From NCBI GenBank assembly GCA_006438735.1, contig RCZF01000003.1, positions 310,001 through 374,000 of the forward strand: 64,000 bases of DNA, given 5' to 3'. A program made the position numbers and the translations under genes. This document shows positions 8,403 to 16,740 of the stretch, piece by piece. Numbering within the stretch: the stretch's first letter is position 1; every line of letters starts with the position of its first letter. The notes under the pieces are model-generated. The model was given only the letters and a program-made list of their open reading frames with translations. It did not search any database and had not been told where the DNA came from. This stretch comes from Sphingomonas koreensis (GTDB lineage: Bacteria > Pseudomonadota > Alphaproteobacteria > Sphingomonadales > Sphingomonadaceae).

Positions 8403-8749
8403 ATGACTGGGCATTTATCTGCATTCCATGCCCGGACGCATGGGAGACTCATCAGATCTGCGAGGGAAATCGGTCCGCTCCACCGCCGGGTGGGCGCGCC
8501 GATCTCCGCAACGGGCCGCCGAAAGTCGAGAGCGGCGGGACGTCCGCGCATCCTGGAACGCGCGCGCAAAGTCCAAGTGCGCTCGGATGAGGAGCATCGG
8601 CTCCGCCCGCTCCGCAACGATGGGTTTGACGCGCTAGACGACTGGTATCGCGATACCGCTGGCACTGGGAAGAGCGTCTCGACCGGCTCGGTGAGGCGCT
8701 TAAGCGCAAGGAAAATACCCAAGAAAAACCCAAGGAAAGCTGGAAATGA
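8403..8749 (+). pseudogene. Decayed ArsR-family regulator gene
   Basis: Fragments align in order with the intact ArsR gene of 6115-6462: 'MTGHLSAFHA' at the start, then 'GRPRILERARKVQVRSDEEH' and 'LRPLRNDGFDALDDW' (intact copy: HLRILEEAGIVQKRPDGQRRLYSLRKDAFDRLEEW). After a frame change near 8645 it continues 'YRWHWEERLDRLGEALKRKE' (intact copy: YRVQWEHRLDRLGAALERKR). Several indels destroy the HTH. Its partner AHSA1 gene is not next to it; the following gene is a VOC protein, so this was perhaps once a similar regulator-enzyme pair. Confidence 0.6.
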
Positions 8750-8867
8750 CCGCCAACCGTCAAGGCGTTAAAAAGGCGGCGAAGAACTTTCGCCGAGCGA
8801 CAGCAGAGCGGACATGAATGACAGCACATCGGCTGTCTGTTTTCCCGGGAACTGATAGGATCGCATC

Positions 8868-9251
8868 ATGAAAGTAACAGTAAGCATCGACGTCCCGACC
8901 CTTGACGAGGGCCTGGCATTCTTCGGCGCGGCGTTCGGCTTCGTGGAGTCGTCGCGTCCGCACCCGGGCTACGCGAAGCTCACGGCGGGCGATGTCACGA
9001 TCGGCCTGCTCGCCAAGCCGGCCGGCTCTTCGCCCGCGGCTGGAAGCACCGATGTCCGCAAATACGACCGCCACTGGACGCCTGTGCATGTCGACTTCCG
9101 GGTCGACGACTTCGAGGCGTCCCTGGACCGGGCGATCGCCGCCGGGGCAAAGGCAGAGCAGGTGCACAGGATGGCCGGATTTCCTCCGGTCGCGTTTTGC
9201 AGCGACCCCTTCGGACATGGCTTCTGCCTGGTCGGCACCGAAGCACTATAG
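8868..9251 (+). CDS. VOC (glyoxalase/bleomycin resistance) family protein
   Basis: 127 residues with paired beta-alpha-beta-beta-beta modules: 'VTVSIDVPTLDEGLAFFGAA' at the N-terminus and 'HVDFRVDDFEASLDRAIAAG' in the second half, then 'AFCSDPFGHGFCLVGTEAL' (the DPxGHxFxL end motif). Members range from metal-dependent enzymes (glyoxalase, dioxygenase, fosfomycin resistance) to binding proteins. Metal ligands cannot be fixed with confidence here, so no substrate is assigned. The gene follows the decayed ArsR copy. Confidence 0.82.
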   Translation: MKVTVSIDVPTLDEGLAFFGAAFGFVESSRPHPGYAKLTAGDVTIGLLAKPAGSSPAAGSTDVRKYDRHWTPVHVDFRVDDFEASLDRAIAAGAKAEQVHRMAGFPPVAFCSDPFGHGFCLVGTEAL

Positions 9252-9408
9252 ACGCGTCAGAGGCGGGTTGATCGCGAGGTACTCCTTCCACCGCGCTTCA
9301 ACCTGGGCCGGTCATTTGCGCCCCGAAGGTATACGCGGGCGGCACAAACACCATATGCTCGCCGCCTGACGCGGCTTGTCCGACCCCTGCATCTCGAAAG
9401 CATGTGTG

Positions 9409-10191
9409 ATGATGATTGCAACGCGCGAAGTAACCTATGACGTCGACGGCCTCCGCATGGTCGCCCATCTGGCGCGCCCGCGCGGCGAGGGACCGTGGCC
9501 GGCGGTGCTCTTAAGTCATGACGGAGTCGGCCTCGACGACTATCAGCGGGATCGCGCCGACGATCTGGCCGCGCATGGCTACATAGCGTTCGCGATGGAT
9601 TATCATGGTGGCCAGACGTTCTTCGGCAGGCCGGAGGCAATGCTGGACCGGGCGATGCCGCTGCTCGGCGATGCCGGGCGAATGCAGACCATCGGGCACG
9701 CCGCGCTCGACCTCCTGCTCGCGGAATCCGGCGTCGATCCGGACCACATCGCCGCTCTTGGCTATGGCGCCGGGGGCCGGATCGTGCTCGAGCTTGCAAG
9801 GGTGGGCGTGCCCTTCAAAGCGATCGCGGTCGTCCATCCCGCCTTTCCCGACGCAAACGCCGAGGACTGGACCGATGTGCCCGCCACCTTCCTCCTGTGC
9901 ACCGGTTCCGAGGACCCCCTCTGCACCCCTCAGCAAGTGCTAACGTTTGGCCGCGCGCTCCAAGATGCCGGGGTGGACTGGCGCGTGCACATCTATGGTG
10001 GAGCCAAGCACGCCTTCTGGGCCCGGCCGGCAAATCCGAATGGATCGCCCGCCGACCGAACCACCCACACCGAGGCCACCGTGCCCGGCGTCGGCTATCA
10101 CCCGGAGCATACGCCGCGCGCATGGCAGGCAGTACTCGACCTGTTCGGCGAAACCTTCGAGACTGTTGAGGAAGATGGTGCGGTGCGATGA
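9409..10191 (+). CDS. Dienelactone hydrolase family protein lacking the nucleophile
   Basis: 260 residues, alpha/beta hydrolase of the DLH type. 'LARPRGEGPWPAVLLSHDGV' and 'DDLAAHGYIAFAMDYHGG' are typical. The nucleophile elbow reads GYGAGG (about residues 118-123), where the family has GYC(F/W)GG or a Ser; codon GGC stands where TGC is expected. The acid 'CTGSEDPLCTP' and the His of 'YGGAKHAFW' are kept. The protein may be catalytically inactive, or use another residue. ATG 9409 is preferred over an upstream TTG at 9376. The neighbours give no pathway. Confidence 0.8.
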   Translation: MMIATREVTYDVDGLRMVAHLARPRGEGPWPAVLLSHDGVGLDDYQRDRADDLAAHGYIAFAMDYHGGQTFFGRPEAMLDRAMPLLGDAGRMQTIGHAALDLLLAESGVDPDHIAALGYGAGGRIVLELARVGVPFKAIAVVHPAFPDANAEDWTDVPATFLLCTGSEDPLCTPQQVLTFGRALQDAGVDWRVHIYGGAKHAFWARPANPNGSPADRTTHTEATVPGVGYHPEHTPRAWQAVLDLFGETFETVEEDGAVR

Positions 10192-10373
10192 CTGACTAGC
10201 TCGCGCTAGGCCGCCCATTCAACGTAAACCGCCTTGGCAAACCAGCCAAACAACTGCGGGAAATTTGCCGGCGCGGACGATGCAATCAATCGTTCCGCTC
10301 CTACAGCCTGAGCGCCGCAAGCTCGGCTGACACTTGCCGCCCTTGCCCCGCAACTGATTGGGCGGCCTTCCGC

Positions 10374-10667
10374 TCAATCAACTCCAAGGCGGTGTCGAGC
10401 CACCGCTCGCAAGCGGTGCGTTAACGCCCGCGCGAAATCGGGATGCCTCGCATCGAACGGCGTTGTCAGTTGCAAAAGCCCAATCGCGGTCCCGCCCAGG
10501 AGTGCAGCGAAAGGAAGGATCGCTCCCGTCATCGCCGACGTGACCGCACTCGTGGCGATCAAGTGCACGACCAGACCAGCAAGGGCGAAGGCCGAAACAG
10601 CCTCAAGCACAACTACCGCTACCAGCGCTCGATCACTCGTCGTGAACTCAGCTGCCTCACCGCTCAT
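10374..10667 (-). CDS. Small two-helix membrane protein, hypothetical
   Basis: 97 residues from ATG 10667 (ATG 10688 also possible). Two hydrophobic helices are visible, 'ALVAVVVLEAVSAFALAGLV' and 'AMTGAILPFAALLGGTAIGL', followed by a positively charged tail ('RALTHRLRAVARHRLG'). No family is recognised. It is isolated between the hydrolase and the divergent DUF6471 gene, and its coding status rests only on the clear membrane pattern. Confidence 0.4.
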   Translation of the reverse strand: MSGEAAEFTTSDRALVAVVVLEAVSAFALAGLVVHLIATSAVTSAMTGAILPFAALLGGTAIGLLQLTTPFDARHPDFARALTHRLRAVARHRLGVD

Positions 10668-10876
10668 CGAACATCTCCACGCTGCCATGCCGCAACTGCT
10701 TCAGTTTGACTCCGATTTCGGGATTCGGCGAGTCAAATCGCCATAAATTGGGAACCCGGGACAGCGGGAATTTCTGGAACCGTCGCGCAACTGGCCACTC
10801 GGCGTCCGCAGCCGCGTGTGGCGCAGCACACGCCCCATTCAAGGGTGATGAGGTGATCGACCAAGGAGAACGGAAA

Positions 10877-11149
10877 ATGAAAGTGCTTACACGGCCCACA
10901 ACAGATGAAGGCTGGCGCAGGATGGTATCGTCCCTCGTGAAGGCAAACCTCAAGCTCGCGGGCATGAACTACGTCGACCTGTCGGATGCTTTGAAAGCAA
11001 TCGGAGTCGAAGTGCCACCCAAGAACATCAGCTCCAAGTTGGTGCGCGGGTCCTTTTCAGCCGTCTTCCTCCTTCAGTCGCTGAGCGTGATGGGGGTAGA
11101 AACGCTATCAGTCCCGATCGAAGGACGAGCCACGCCGGCAGGCGATTAG
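10877..11149 (+). CDS. DUF6471-type small protein
   Basis: 90 residues from ATG 10877, preceded by AAGGAG about nine bases upstream. 'WRRMVSSLVKANLKLAGMNY' and 'VDLSDALKAIGVEVPPKNIS' followed by 'SKLVRGSFSAVFLLQSLSVM' match the pattern of the DUF6471 family, a compact helical domain resembling a helix-turn-helix that is common as a stand-alone gene in sphingomonads. Role unknown; DNA binding is an inference from the fold-like pattern. It is the last chromosomal-type gene before the defence island. Confidence 0.7.
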   Translation: MKVLTRPTTDEGWRRMVSSLVKANLKLAGMNYVDLSDALKAIGVEVPPKNISSKLVRGSFSAVFLLQSLSVMGVETLSVPIEGRATPAGD

Positions 11150-11399
11150 TCTGCTCGCCGAAGGGGGTCTGCGAACAAGCCCTCGCCCTTTTCAAGCCGT
11201 CGGGTCGGTGGGCCGCGGGGCCGCATACAAGACTGCGCCGTTTGAAGAACGAGCCTGCAAGGAGGGCGTGCCGCCGCCCCCGATCCACCGCCAGAGAGAC
11301 GAGGCGACCCGCGGCAGGCTGCACCGATTCGCCTTCGCCAGCGCGCACCAGGAAGTCACCAGCGACGCAGGCAGAGTACGGACTCCGCCTCGATCGCTG

Positions 11400-12395
11400 T
11401 CATGGAAGGGCGGCGAAATCACTACGTCGGTGATCCGCGACCATCAGACGCAGCGGCTCCGGGGCGATCACCTCGACCGCGTCGCCCCAGGAGTAGAGGT
11501 GCCAGCACATCTCGAGGTGCCCCGACGCATGGAAGCGCACGATCAGCGACCCGTCCTCCAACTCCTCGAGCGTCTGCGTCGGATGGAACACGTAGCGCCT
11601 CGCCTGCTCAGCAGCCTCCGGCACAAACCGCCACACGACCTCCCCGTGCTGGGCGCGACTCTCGTAGGAGCCGAAGCCCTTCTCCGCGTGCCGCCGGATG
11701 CTGAAGCCGTCGTCCAGTTCGAAGCTCGCCGGCAGCACCTCGGCCTCGTGGATCTCCTCCACACGGTAGTGCTGGAGGTTGGCTCCGGCCGGCTTCGCGG
11801 TGTCGCGGGCAACCAGATAGCGGCGCACGCCGAGCAGCAACCCGTGCGGCGCAACCACGCGCTCGGTCGCCTCGTCCTGGCGGCGCCTGCGGTAGAGGAT
11901 GCGGAGCTGGAACGGTCCCTTGAGCGCCTCGTAGATGGCCTCGTCCACCAAGCTGCTCGACGCCGGTCGCGGACCGGGCCGCGCCGCGTGGCCCAGCGCC
12001 TCCAGGATCGCCTCCTCGTCGACGGCGAGACGCGTGCCCGCCTCGGGCGGAATCAGCGCCCTCACCTTGCGCTCGAGCCGCCGCGCGATCGTTGCCTCGG
12101 CTCCCATTCCCTGAGCCTCCAGTTCCGCAATCGCCGTCGTGAGGGCGACCAGCTCCTCGGCCGTCGGGGTCAGGAGCGGGGCGACGGCACGGACCGGCAT
12201 CGTCCAGCGGGCGCGGCGCTCGTCATCGGTATTCCGCATTGCCTGAGGGAACGCGGCTTCGAGCGACTCCGTCATGCGCTGGGCTGTCCTGTGCGAGCAC
12301 GCGAACTCCTCCTCGATCTCGGCAAGCGAAACCCCGCGACGCCGCGTCGCCATCATTGCGAGCCTGAGAAGTTCCTGAGCCTTAGCGAACGCCAT
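11400..12395 (-). CDS. WYL-domain transcriptional regulator of the island
   Basis: 331 residues. The N-terminal winged HTH has a recognition helix 'CSHRTAQRMTESLEAAF'. The WYL domain is central ('LKGPFQLRILYRRRRQDEAT', 'VVAPHGLLLGVRRYLVARD') and a WCX-like C-terminal domain ends with 'WGDAVEVIAPEPLRLMVADH'. WYL/BrxR-type proteins are typical ligand-responsive repressors of phage-defence operons, including BREX and DISARM. The gene diverges from the nuclease-helicase gene at 12459, and the gap holds a perfect 15-bp palindrome, so it most likely controls both itself and the long plus-strand run. Confidence 0.9.
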   Translation of the reverse strand: MAFAKAQELLRLAMMATRRRGVSLAEIEEEFACSHRTAQRMTESLEAAFPQAMRNTDDERRARWTMPVRAVAPLLTPTAEELVALTTAIAELEAQGMGAEATIARRLERKVRALIPPEAGTRLAVDEEAILEALGHAARPGPRPASSSLVDEAIYEALKGPFQLRILYRRRRQDEATERVVAPHGLLLGVRRYLVARDTAKPAGANLQHYRVEEIHEAEVLPASFELDDGFSIRRHAEKGFGSYESRAQHGEVVWRFVPEAAEQARRYVFHPTQTLEELEDGSLIVRFHASGHLEMCWHLYSWGDAVEVIAPEPLRLMVADHRRSDFAALP

Positions 12396-12407
12396 CGATC
12401 AACTCCA

Positions 12408-12422
12408 TGACAGATTCTGTCA
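12408..12422. promoter_or_regulatory. Perfect palindrome, candidate operator of the WYL regulator
   Basis: TGACAGATTCTGTCA is a perfect 7+1+7 inverted repeat in the 63-base gap between the divergent WYL gene (start 12395) and the nuclease-helicase gene (start 12459). Its length and place fit a dimeric winged-HTH repressor acting on both promoters. No good -35/-10 pair could be fixed by eye. Confidence 0.65.
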
Positions 12423-12458
12423 CCCATACATGCTATCGCGGTCTAAAGGGAGATGCGC

Positions 12459-15400
12459 ATGCGAATCATCGGTGGCGCTCTGAGGCTGTCGGCCTCGGAT
12501 CTAATGCGGTTCAAGGGGTGCAGGCACGCAACTGCGCTCGACTTGCGGCTCATCGAAGCCGGAGACGTGGTGCCGACCGGCGATGGCGAAGAGGCCGAAC
12601 TGCTTCAGAAGCAAGGTGACGCGCACGAGTTCGCCTTCCTCGATGAGCTGCGCGCCTCCGGCAGGTCCATCGTAGAGATTCCCAAGGACGGACTAGCGCT
12701 CGAGGAATCAGTCGCGCTTACGTTGGCCGCGATGGCCGAAGGGCCGGACGTAATCTTCCAGGGCGCGCTGCTAGGGGGAGCCTGGGGCGGCTACTCGGAT
12801 TTCCTCGAACGCGTCGACACACCCTCGGCGCTTGGGGCATGGTCCTACGAGGTCGTCGATACCAAGCTGAAGCGGAAGCCGGATCCTAAGCACGTCCTCC
12901 AGCTCTGCCTATACAGCGATCTGCTCGCGGAGGTTCAAGGCCTCGCCCCGGAAGCCGCCCACCTGCAGCTAGGCGACGGCAGCCGGTTCAGCGTCAGGCT
13001 CGCCGACGTCTCGGCTTATGCGCGGCACGCGCGCCGGATGCTGCAGGACTTCCTTGCCGAACGGCCCGAGACGCGATCCGACCCGGTGTTCGGATGTGGC
13101 CTATGCCGCTGGCGAGAGCGCTGCGCCGACGAGTGGAGCCGCGAGGACAGCCTGGCGCTGGTAGCCGGAATCAGCCGGCTGCAGCGCCAGAAGCTCGAGG
13201 CAGCGGACGTCGGGACGATGACCGAACTCGCCAATCACGGCGCACGCGTGCCGAAGATGGCGGCAGAGACACAGGCCCGTCTGCAAACGCAGGCGAGGTT
13301 GCAGGCAATCCGCCGCGCGGGTGGCGCGCCGGCCTTCGAGCTGCGCCACGCGGAGCCCGGCAAGGGCTTCGGCATGATGCCCGTGCCCGACGAAGGCGAC
13401 GTCTTCTACGATATCGAGGGCGATCCCTACTTCGCCGGTGGCCTCGAATACCTGCACGGCCTTTGGTATCGCCAGGACGGCGAGTGGATCTTCCGCGCCT
13501 TCTGGGCACACGACCGCGAGGCCGAAGGACGGGCCATCGCGGATCTTCTCGATTTCCTCGTCCAACACCTCCGACGCCACCCCCGCGCTCACATCTACCA
13601 CTACGCGAACTACGAGGTCGCAGCGCTTCGCCGACTGACCGCGCACCACCGCATCGGCGAAGCCGCGATGGATCAGCTCCAGCGCGAGCGGCGCTTCGTC
13701 GATCTGTTCAAGGTGGTCTCCGGCGCGCTCGTTGCATCGGAGAAGGGCTACTCGATCAAGGACCTAGAGGCCTTCTACATGGAGAAGCGCGACGGCGACG
13801 TCGCGACCGCCGGTGCCAGCGTCGTCTTCTACGAGAAGTGGCGCGAGACCGGCGAGCAGGAGCTTCTCGACAAGATCCACGACTACAACCGCACGGACTG
13901 CGTCTCGACCCAGCTGCTCCGCGACTGGCTCGTCGCCGACGTCCGCCCAAGGGAGCTCGCATGGCCCGTCCTCGGTGACGTGCCGGAGCCCGGCACGCTC
14001 TCCAACGTGGCGGCCGAGGACGACGAGATCGCCGCACTTCTGGTTCGTCTGCAACCGGTCCGGGAGCGGCTCGGCGAACAGGTCGCCGACCTGCTGCTCG
14101 ACCTCAGCCAGTTTTACAAGCGCGAGGACAAGCCGACCTACTGGGGCATCTTCGACCGGCTCGCGCAGGAAAGTGCCGAACTTGTAGATGACCTGGAGTG
14201 CATCGCAGGCCTGGAAGCGATCGCCGAGCCCGTGAAGGTCACGGCCCAGTCGTGGGAAAGGACCTACCGCTTCCCTCCGCAAGAGACGAAGCTCAGGGAG
14301 GGAAAGACGCCCTCGATCAAGCCGGCCGCCGGTCTCGAGGACGCGTCGTTGCGCACGATCGACCATGACGCCTGCACCCTAGTGCTGCGGCGCTCGACCA
14401 AGAAGGGTCCACTCCCCGACCGCCTCGACCTCCTCCCCCCGCAACCTCTGCGCAAGGGCGGCCTGCGCGACGCCATCGCAGCGGTGACCGAGGAGCTGAT
14501 CCAAGACACGGGACGGCAGACCGCGGTCGAGGACCTGCTGACCCGATCCGCACCTCGGTTCGTCGGCGGACCCCGGCCGCGGGGCATCGTAGATCCCACC
14601 CACGACCTTCCGAGTGAGGCCAGCCGCGCCATTTCGCAGATGGACGGCACCACGCTCGCAATCCAGGGCCCTCCGGGCACCGGCAAGACATATGTCAGCG
14701 CGCTCTCCATCGTCGACCTCGTGCGCGCTGGAAAGCGAGTCGCGGTGTCGTCGAACAGCCACAAGGCGATCGGTAACCTGCTGGAGGCGGTCGCCGACCG
14801 TGCGAAGGAAGACGGTCTGCGCTGCCGGGTTGTGCAGAAGGCGTCGGACGACGGCGACGACGACGCCCATCCCGGCATCACGCTCGTCGGCGACAACGAC
14901 GCCCCCGAAATCGCGATGGCTGACGTGATGGGCGCAACCGCCTGGCACTTCTCCCGATACGACACGCCAGCCTACGACTACCTCTTTGTAGACGAGGCAG
15001 GCCAGGTGTCGCTCGCCAACATCCTGGCGATGGCGCGGTCGGCCCGCAATATCGTCCTGGTCGGCGACCCGATGCAGCTGCCGCAGCCGATCCAGGGCAC
15101 GCACCCCGGCGACAGCGGCCGCTCGTGCCTCGAATATCTGATCGACGGCCACCGTGTCATTCCAGCCGACCGTGGCATCTTTATGCCGGTCAGCCGGCGG
15201 ATGCATCCGAAGGTCTGCGGATACATCTCATCCGCAGTCTACGAAGGGCGCCTCGAGAGCGACGAGGCGGCCGGCCGGCAGATGCTCAGGTCGGCGGACG
15301 GTGTCGAACTCGTCGGCGCCGGGATGCGCGCCGTCGCCCATCTCGGCCGTTCGCAGGTCAGCCCGGAGGAGATCGCCGCCGTGCGGGACCAGATCGACCG

Positions 15401-15794
15401 GCTGGTAGGCGGCACCTATAGGGACCGCGACGGCATCGAGAGGATCGTGGGACACGCCGACATCCTCGTCGTCGCGCCCTACAACGCACAGGTCAACGCG
15501 CTTCGCACCGCGCTTCCCGCCCGCGTCCGGGTGGGGACCGTCGACCGCTTCCAGGGCCAGGAGGCGCCCGTCTGCCTCGTTTCGATGACGACCTCAAGCG
15601 GTGAGGAGCTGCCACGCGACATCGCCTTCCTCTTCTCGCTCAACCGGATCAACGTCGCGGTTTCGCGGGCACAGGCGGCATCGATCGTCTTCGCCAGTCC
15701 GCTCCTGCTCGCAACACCATGCCGCACGGTCGAGGAGATGGCACTGGTCAACGCCCTATGCCTGCTACACAAACACGGGGGTGACAACTTTTGA
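12459..15794 (+). CDS. TM0106-type RecB-like nuclease fused to RNase H-like domain and SF1 helicase
   Basis: About 1111 residues in three parts. The first ~240 residues are Cas4/RecB-like: 'GGYSDFLERV' and 'YEVVDTKLKRKPDPKHVLQL' give a PD-(D/E)xK core, followed by a Cys cluster 'CGLCRWRERC' that may hold Fe-S. Residues ~315-520 form an RNase H-like (DEDD) domain: 'VFYDIEGDPYF', 'IYHYANYEVAALRRL', 'YNRTDCVST'. The C-terminal part is a Upf1/Dna2-type SF1 helicase with 'GPPGTGKT' (~736), 'LFVDEAGQVSL' (Walker B DEAG), 'GDPMQLPQP' and 'NRINVAVSRAQ'. The likely role is resection or degradation of DNA or RNA ends. ATG 12459 is chosen because AAGGGAG is well spaced; ATG 12453 is too close to it. Confidence 0.88.
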   Translation: MRIIGGALRLSASDLMRFKGCRHATALDLRLIEAGDVVPTGDGEEAELLQKQGDAHEFAFLDELRASGRSIVEIPKDGLALEESVALTLAAMAEGPDVIFQGALLGGAWGGYSDFLERVDTPSALGAWSYEVVDTKLKRKPDPKHVLQLCLYSDLLAEVQGLAPEAAHLQLGDGSRFSVRLADVSAYARHARRMLQDFLAERPETRSDPVFGCGLCRWRERCADEWSREDSLALVAGISRLQRQKLEAADVGTMTELANHGARVPKMAAETQARLQTQARLQAIRRAGGAPAFELRHAEPGKGFGMMPVPDEGDVFYDIEGDPYFAGGLEYLHGLWYRQDGEWIFRAFWAHDREAEGRAIADLLDFLVQHLRRHPRAHIYHYANYEVAALRRLTAHHRIGEAAMDQLQRERRFVDLFKVVSGALVASEKGYSIKDLEAFYMEKRDGDVATAGASVVFYEKWRETGEQELLDKIHDYNRTDCVSTQLLRDWLVADVRPRELAWPVLGDVPEPGTLSNVAAEDDEIAALLVRLQPVRERLGEQVADLLLDLSQFYKREDKPTYWGIFDRLAQESAELVDDLECIAGLEAIAEPVKVTAQSWERTYRFPPQETKLREGKTPSIKPAAGLEDASLRTIDHDACTLVLRRSTKKGPLPDRLDLLPPQPLRKGGLRDAIAAVTEELIQDTGRQTAVEDLLTRSAPRFVGGPRPRGIVDPTHDLPSEASRAISQMDGTTLAIQGPPGTGKTYVSALSIVDLVRAGKRVAVSSNSHKAIGNLLEAVADRAKEDGLRCRVVQKASDDGDDDAHPGITLVGDNDAPEIAMADVMGATAWHFSRYDTPAYDYLFVDEAGQVSLANILAMARSARNIVLVGDPMQLPQPIQGTHPGDSGRSCLEYLIDGHRVIPADRGIFMPVSRRMHPKVCGYISSAVYEGRLESDEAAGRQMLRSADGVELVGAGMRAVAHLGRSQVSPEEIAAVRDQIDRLVGGTYRDRDGIERIVGHADILVVAPYNAQVNALRTALPARVRVGTVDRFQGQEAPVCLVSMTTSSGEELPRDIAFLFSLNRINVAVSRAQAASIVFASPLLLATPCRTVEEMALVNALCLLHKHGGDNF

Positions 15795-15810
15795 CACCCT
15801 GACGTGCCAT

Positions 15811-15838
15811 AATCTCCTCACAGACCTTGGAGGAGATT
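15811..15838 (+). promoter_or_regulatory. Hairpin that buries the Shine-Dalgarno site of the CBASS operon
   Basis: AATCTCCTC (15811-15819) pairs perfectly with GAGGAGATT (15830-15838) across a 10-base loop. The right arm contains the GGAGGAG ribosome site for the ATG at 15845. There is no T-run after it, so a terminator is unlikely. Folding in RNA would hide the ribosome site; as DNA it could also be an operator. Confidence 0.5.
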
Positions 15839-15844
15839 CGCGAG

Positions 15845-16114
15845 ATGGGCACCACGGCAATGGATCGCAGCTTCCGCCACATCGTGGACGTGGACGGACT
15901 GCTCATCGGCATCGAGCAGACGGCGATCGACGTAGACCAGCTGCTAAGCCGGGCGGGCCTCCCGCAAGGGCAAGGGCACGGGCTCGTGCGCCTATCTGGT
16001 GAGCAGGCCATTACGCTCCCGGGGGATCACCTGATCCAGCTGCGGGAGGACGACGTCCCGTTCTTCCGGTCCGTGCGCGTGACCGCGTGGGCAGCGGGAT
16101 CGATCGCGGCATGA
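15845..16114 (+). CDS. Small ubiquitin-like (multiubiquitin-domain-like) protein of the CBASS operon
   Basis: 89 residues. The central part reads like one repeat of the bacterial Multiubiquitin beta-grasp domain: 'FRHIVDVDGLLIGIEQTAID' (strands 1-2), 'VDQLLSRAGLPQGQGHGLVR' (helix, strand 3), then 'GDHLIQLREDDVPFFRSVRV', matching the family end pattern 'xxdxIdLrepgvxxFxs'. There is no C-terminal Gly-Gly; the tail is 'TAWAAGSIAA'. Its stop overlaps the Cap15 ATG (16111-16114), so it is translated with the effector. No E1, E2 or JAB protein is present, so conjugation is doubtful; it could act as an adaptor or inhibitor. The assignment rests on pattern only. Confidence 0.5.
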   Translation: MGTTAMDRSFRHIVDVDGLLIGIEQTAIDVDQLLSRAGLPQGQGHGLVRLSGEQAITLPGDHLIQLREDDVPFFRSVRVTAWAAGSIAA

Positions 16115-16740
16115 GCCTTGAACATGAATACGCGCTCGTCGGCGGCTACAACCGCACGCATGTGGGCAAGTGGCTGCTGAGGATATCGGCGGCCATCTCC
16201 GCTGGCGCCGTGTTCGTGCTGCTCTCCGCCGTCGACCTCGCCAAGTCGCTCGGGCTCAACGTTAACCTGCCCCCCTCGGTGCTGTCGCTGGTCGGCGCAG
16301 GGATGGTGTATGGTCTTCTGTACTGGATCTTCGACCGTCACGCTTGGCGCATCGCCGCGCTCGGTCGCGCGCTCAAAGTCCCGGACCTGTCGGGCCGTTG
16401 GGCTGTCGAGGGCGTGAGCCTGGACCGCGCTCCCCAGACTCCATGGTCCGGGACCATCACGATCGTGCAGTCTTGGGACAAGCTCCGCGTCCACCTCGAG
16501 ACCGCGCAGTCTTCGTCGGACAGCGTCGCCGCCGCGCTGCTCCACGACGAGGCCGTCGGCTACCGCCTCATGTACCACTACCGAAACCAGCCGCGCATCG
16601 GCGAGACCGAGCTTGCCGCGCACCACGGCTTCGCCGAGCTGACCTTCGCCGGAGACGGCGTCTCGGCGACTGGCGAGTACTTCAACGGCCGAGGCCGCAA
16701 CACCTACGGAACCATGATCCTCAGGAAGGACGAAGACTGA
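16111..16740 (+). CDS. cap15: Cap15-like CBASS membrane effector (two TM helices plus beta-barrel)
   Basis: 209 residues. Two N-terminal membrane helices ('RISAAISAGAVFVLLSAVDL' and 'SVLSLVGAGMVYGLLYWIFD') are followed by a compact beta-rich domain that begins 'VPDLSGRWAVEGVSLDR', continues 'WSGTITIVQSWDKLRVHLET' and ends 'GEYFNGRGRNTYGTMILRKD'. This layout is that of Cap15, the effector whose beta-barrel binds the cyclic nucleotide signal and triggers inner-membrane disruption and cell death. The CD-NTase gene starts on the last base of this gene's stop codon (TGATG). ATG 16111 overlaps the upstream stop. The whole operon is 2.0 kb and inserted between larger island genes. Confidence 0.85.
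   Translation: MSLEHEYALVGGYNRTHVGKWLLRISAAISAGAVFVLLSAVDLAKSLGLNVNLPPSVLSLVGAGMVYGLLYWIFDRHAWRIAALGRALKVPDLSGRWAVEGVSLDRAPQTPWSGTITIVQSWDKLRVHLETAQSSSDSVAAALLHDEAVGYRLMYHYRNQPRIGETELAAHHGFAELTFAGDGVSATGEYFNGRGRNTYGTMILRKDED

Noticed and set aside
11150..11399. tRNA or att site at the left island edge
   Set aside because: No cloverleaf or GTTCGAATC-type T-arm is visible, and no matching direct repeat was found on the right side by eye.
11208..12410. Long plus-strand frame of 400 codons
   Set aside because: It lies antisense to the WYL regulator, is very rich in Arg, Gly and Leu, and has no family motif; it mirrors the GC-rich codon use of the real gene.
15791..15810. Promoter with TTGACA before the CBASS operon
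   Set aside because: A CATAAT-like box follows at only about 11-12 bases, too close for a standard sigma-70 promoter; the hairpin over the ribosome site is the better-supported element.
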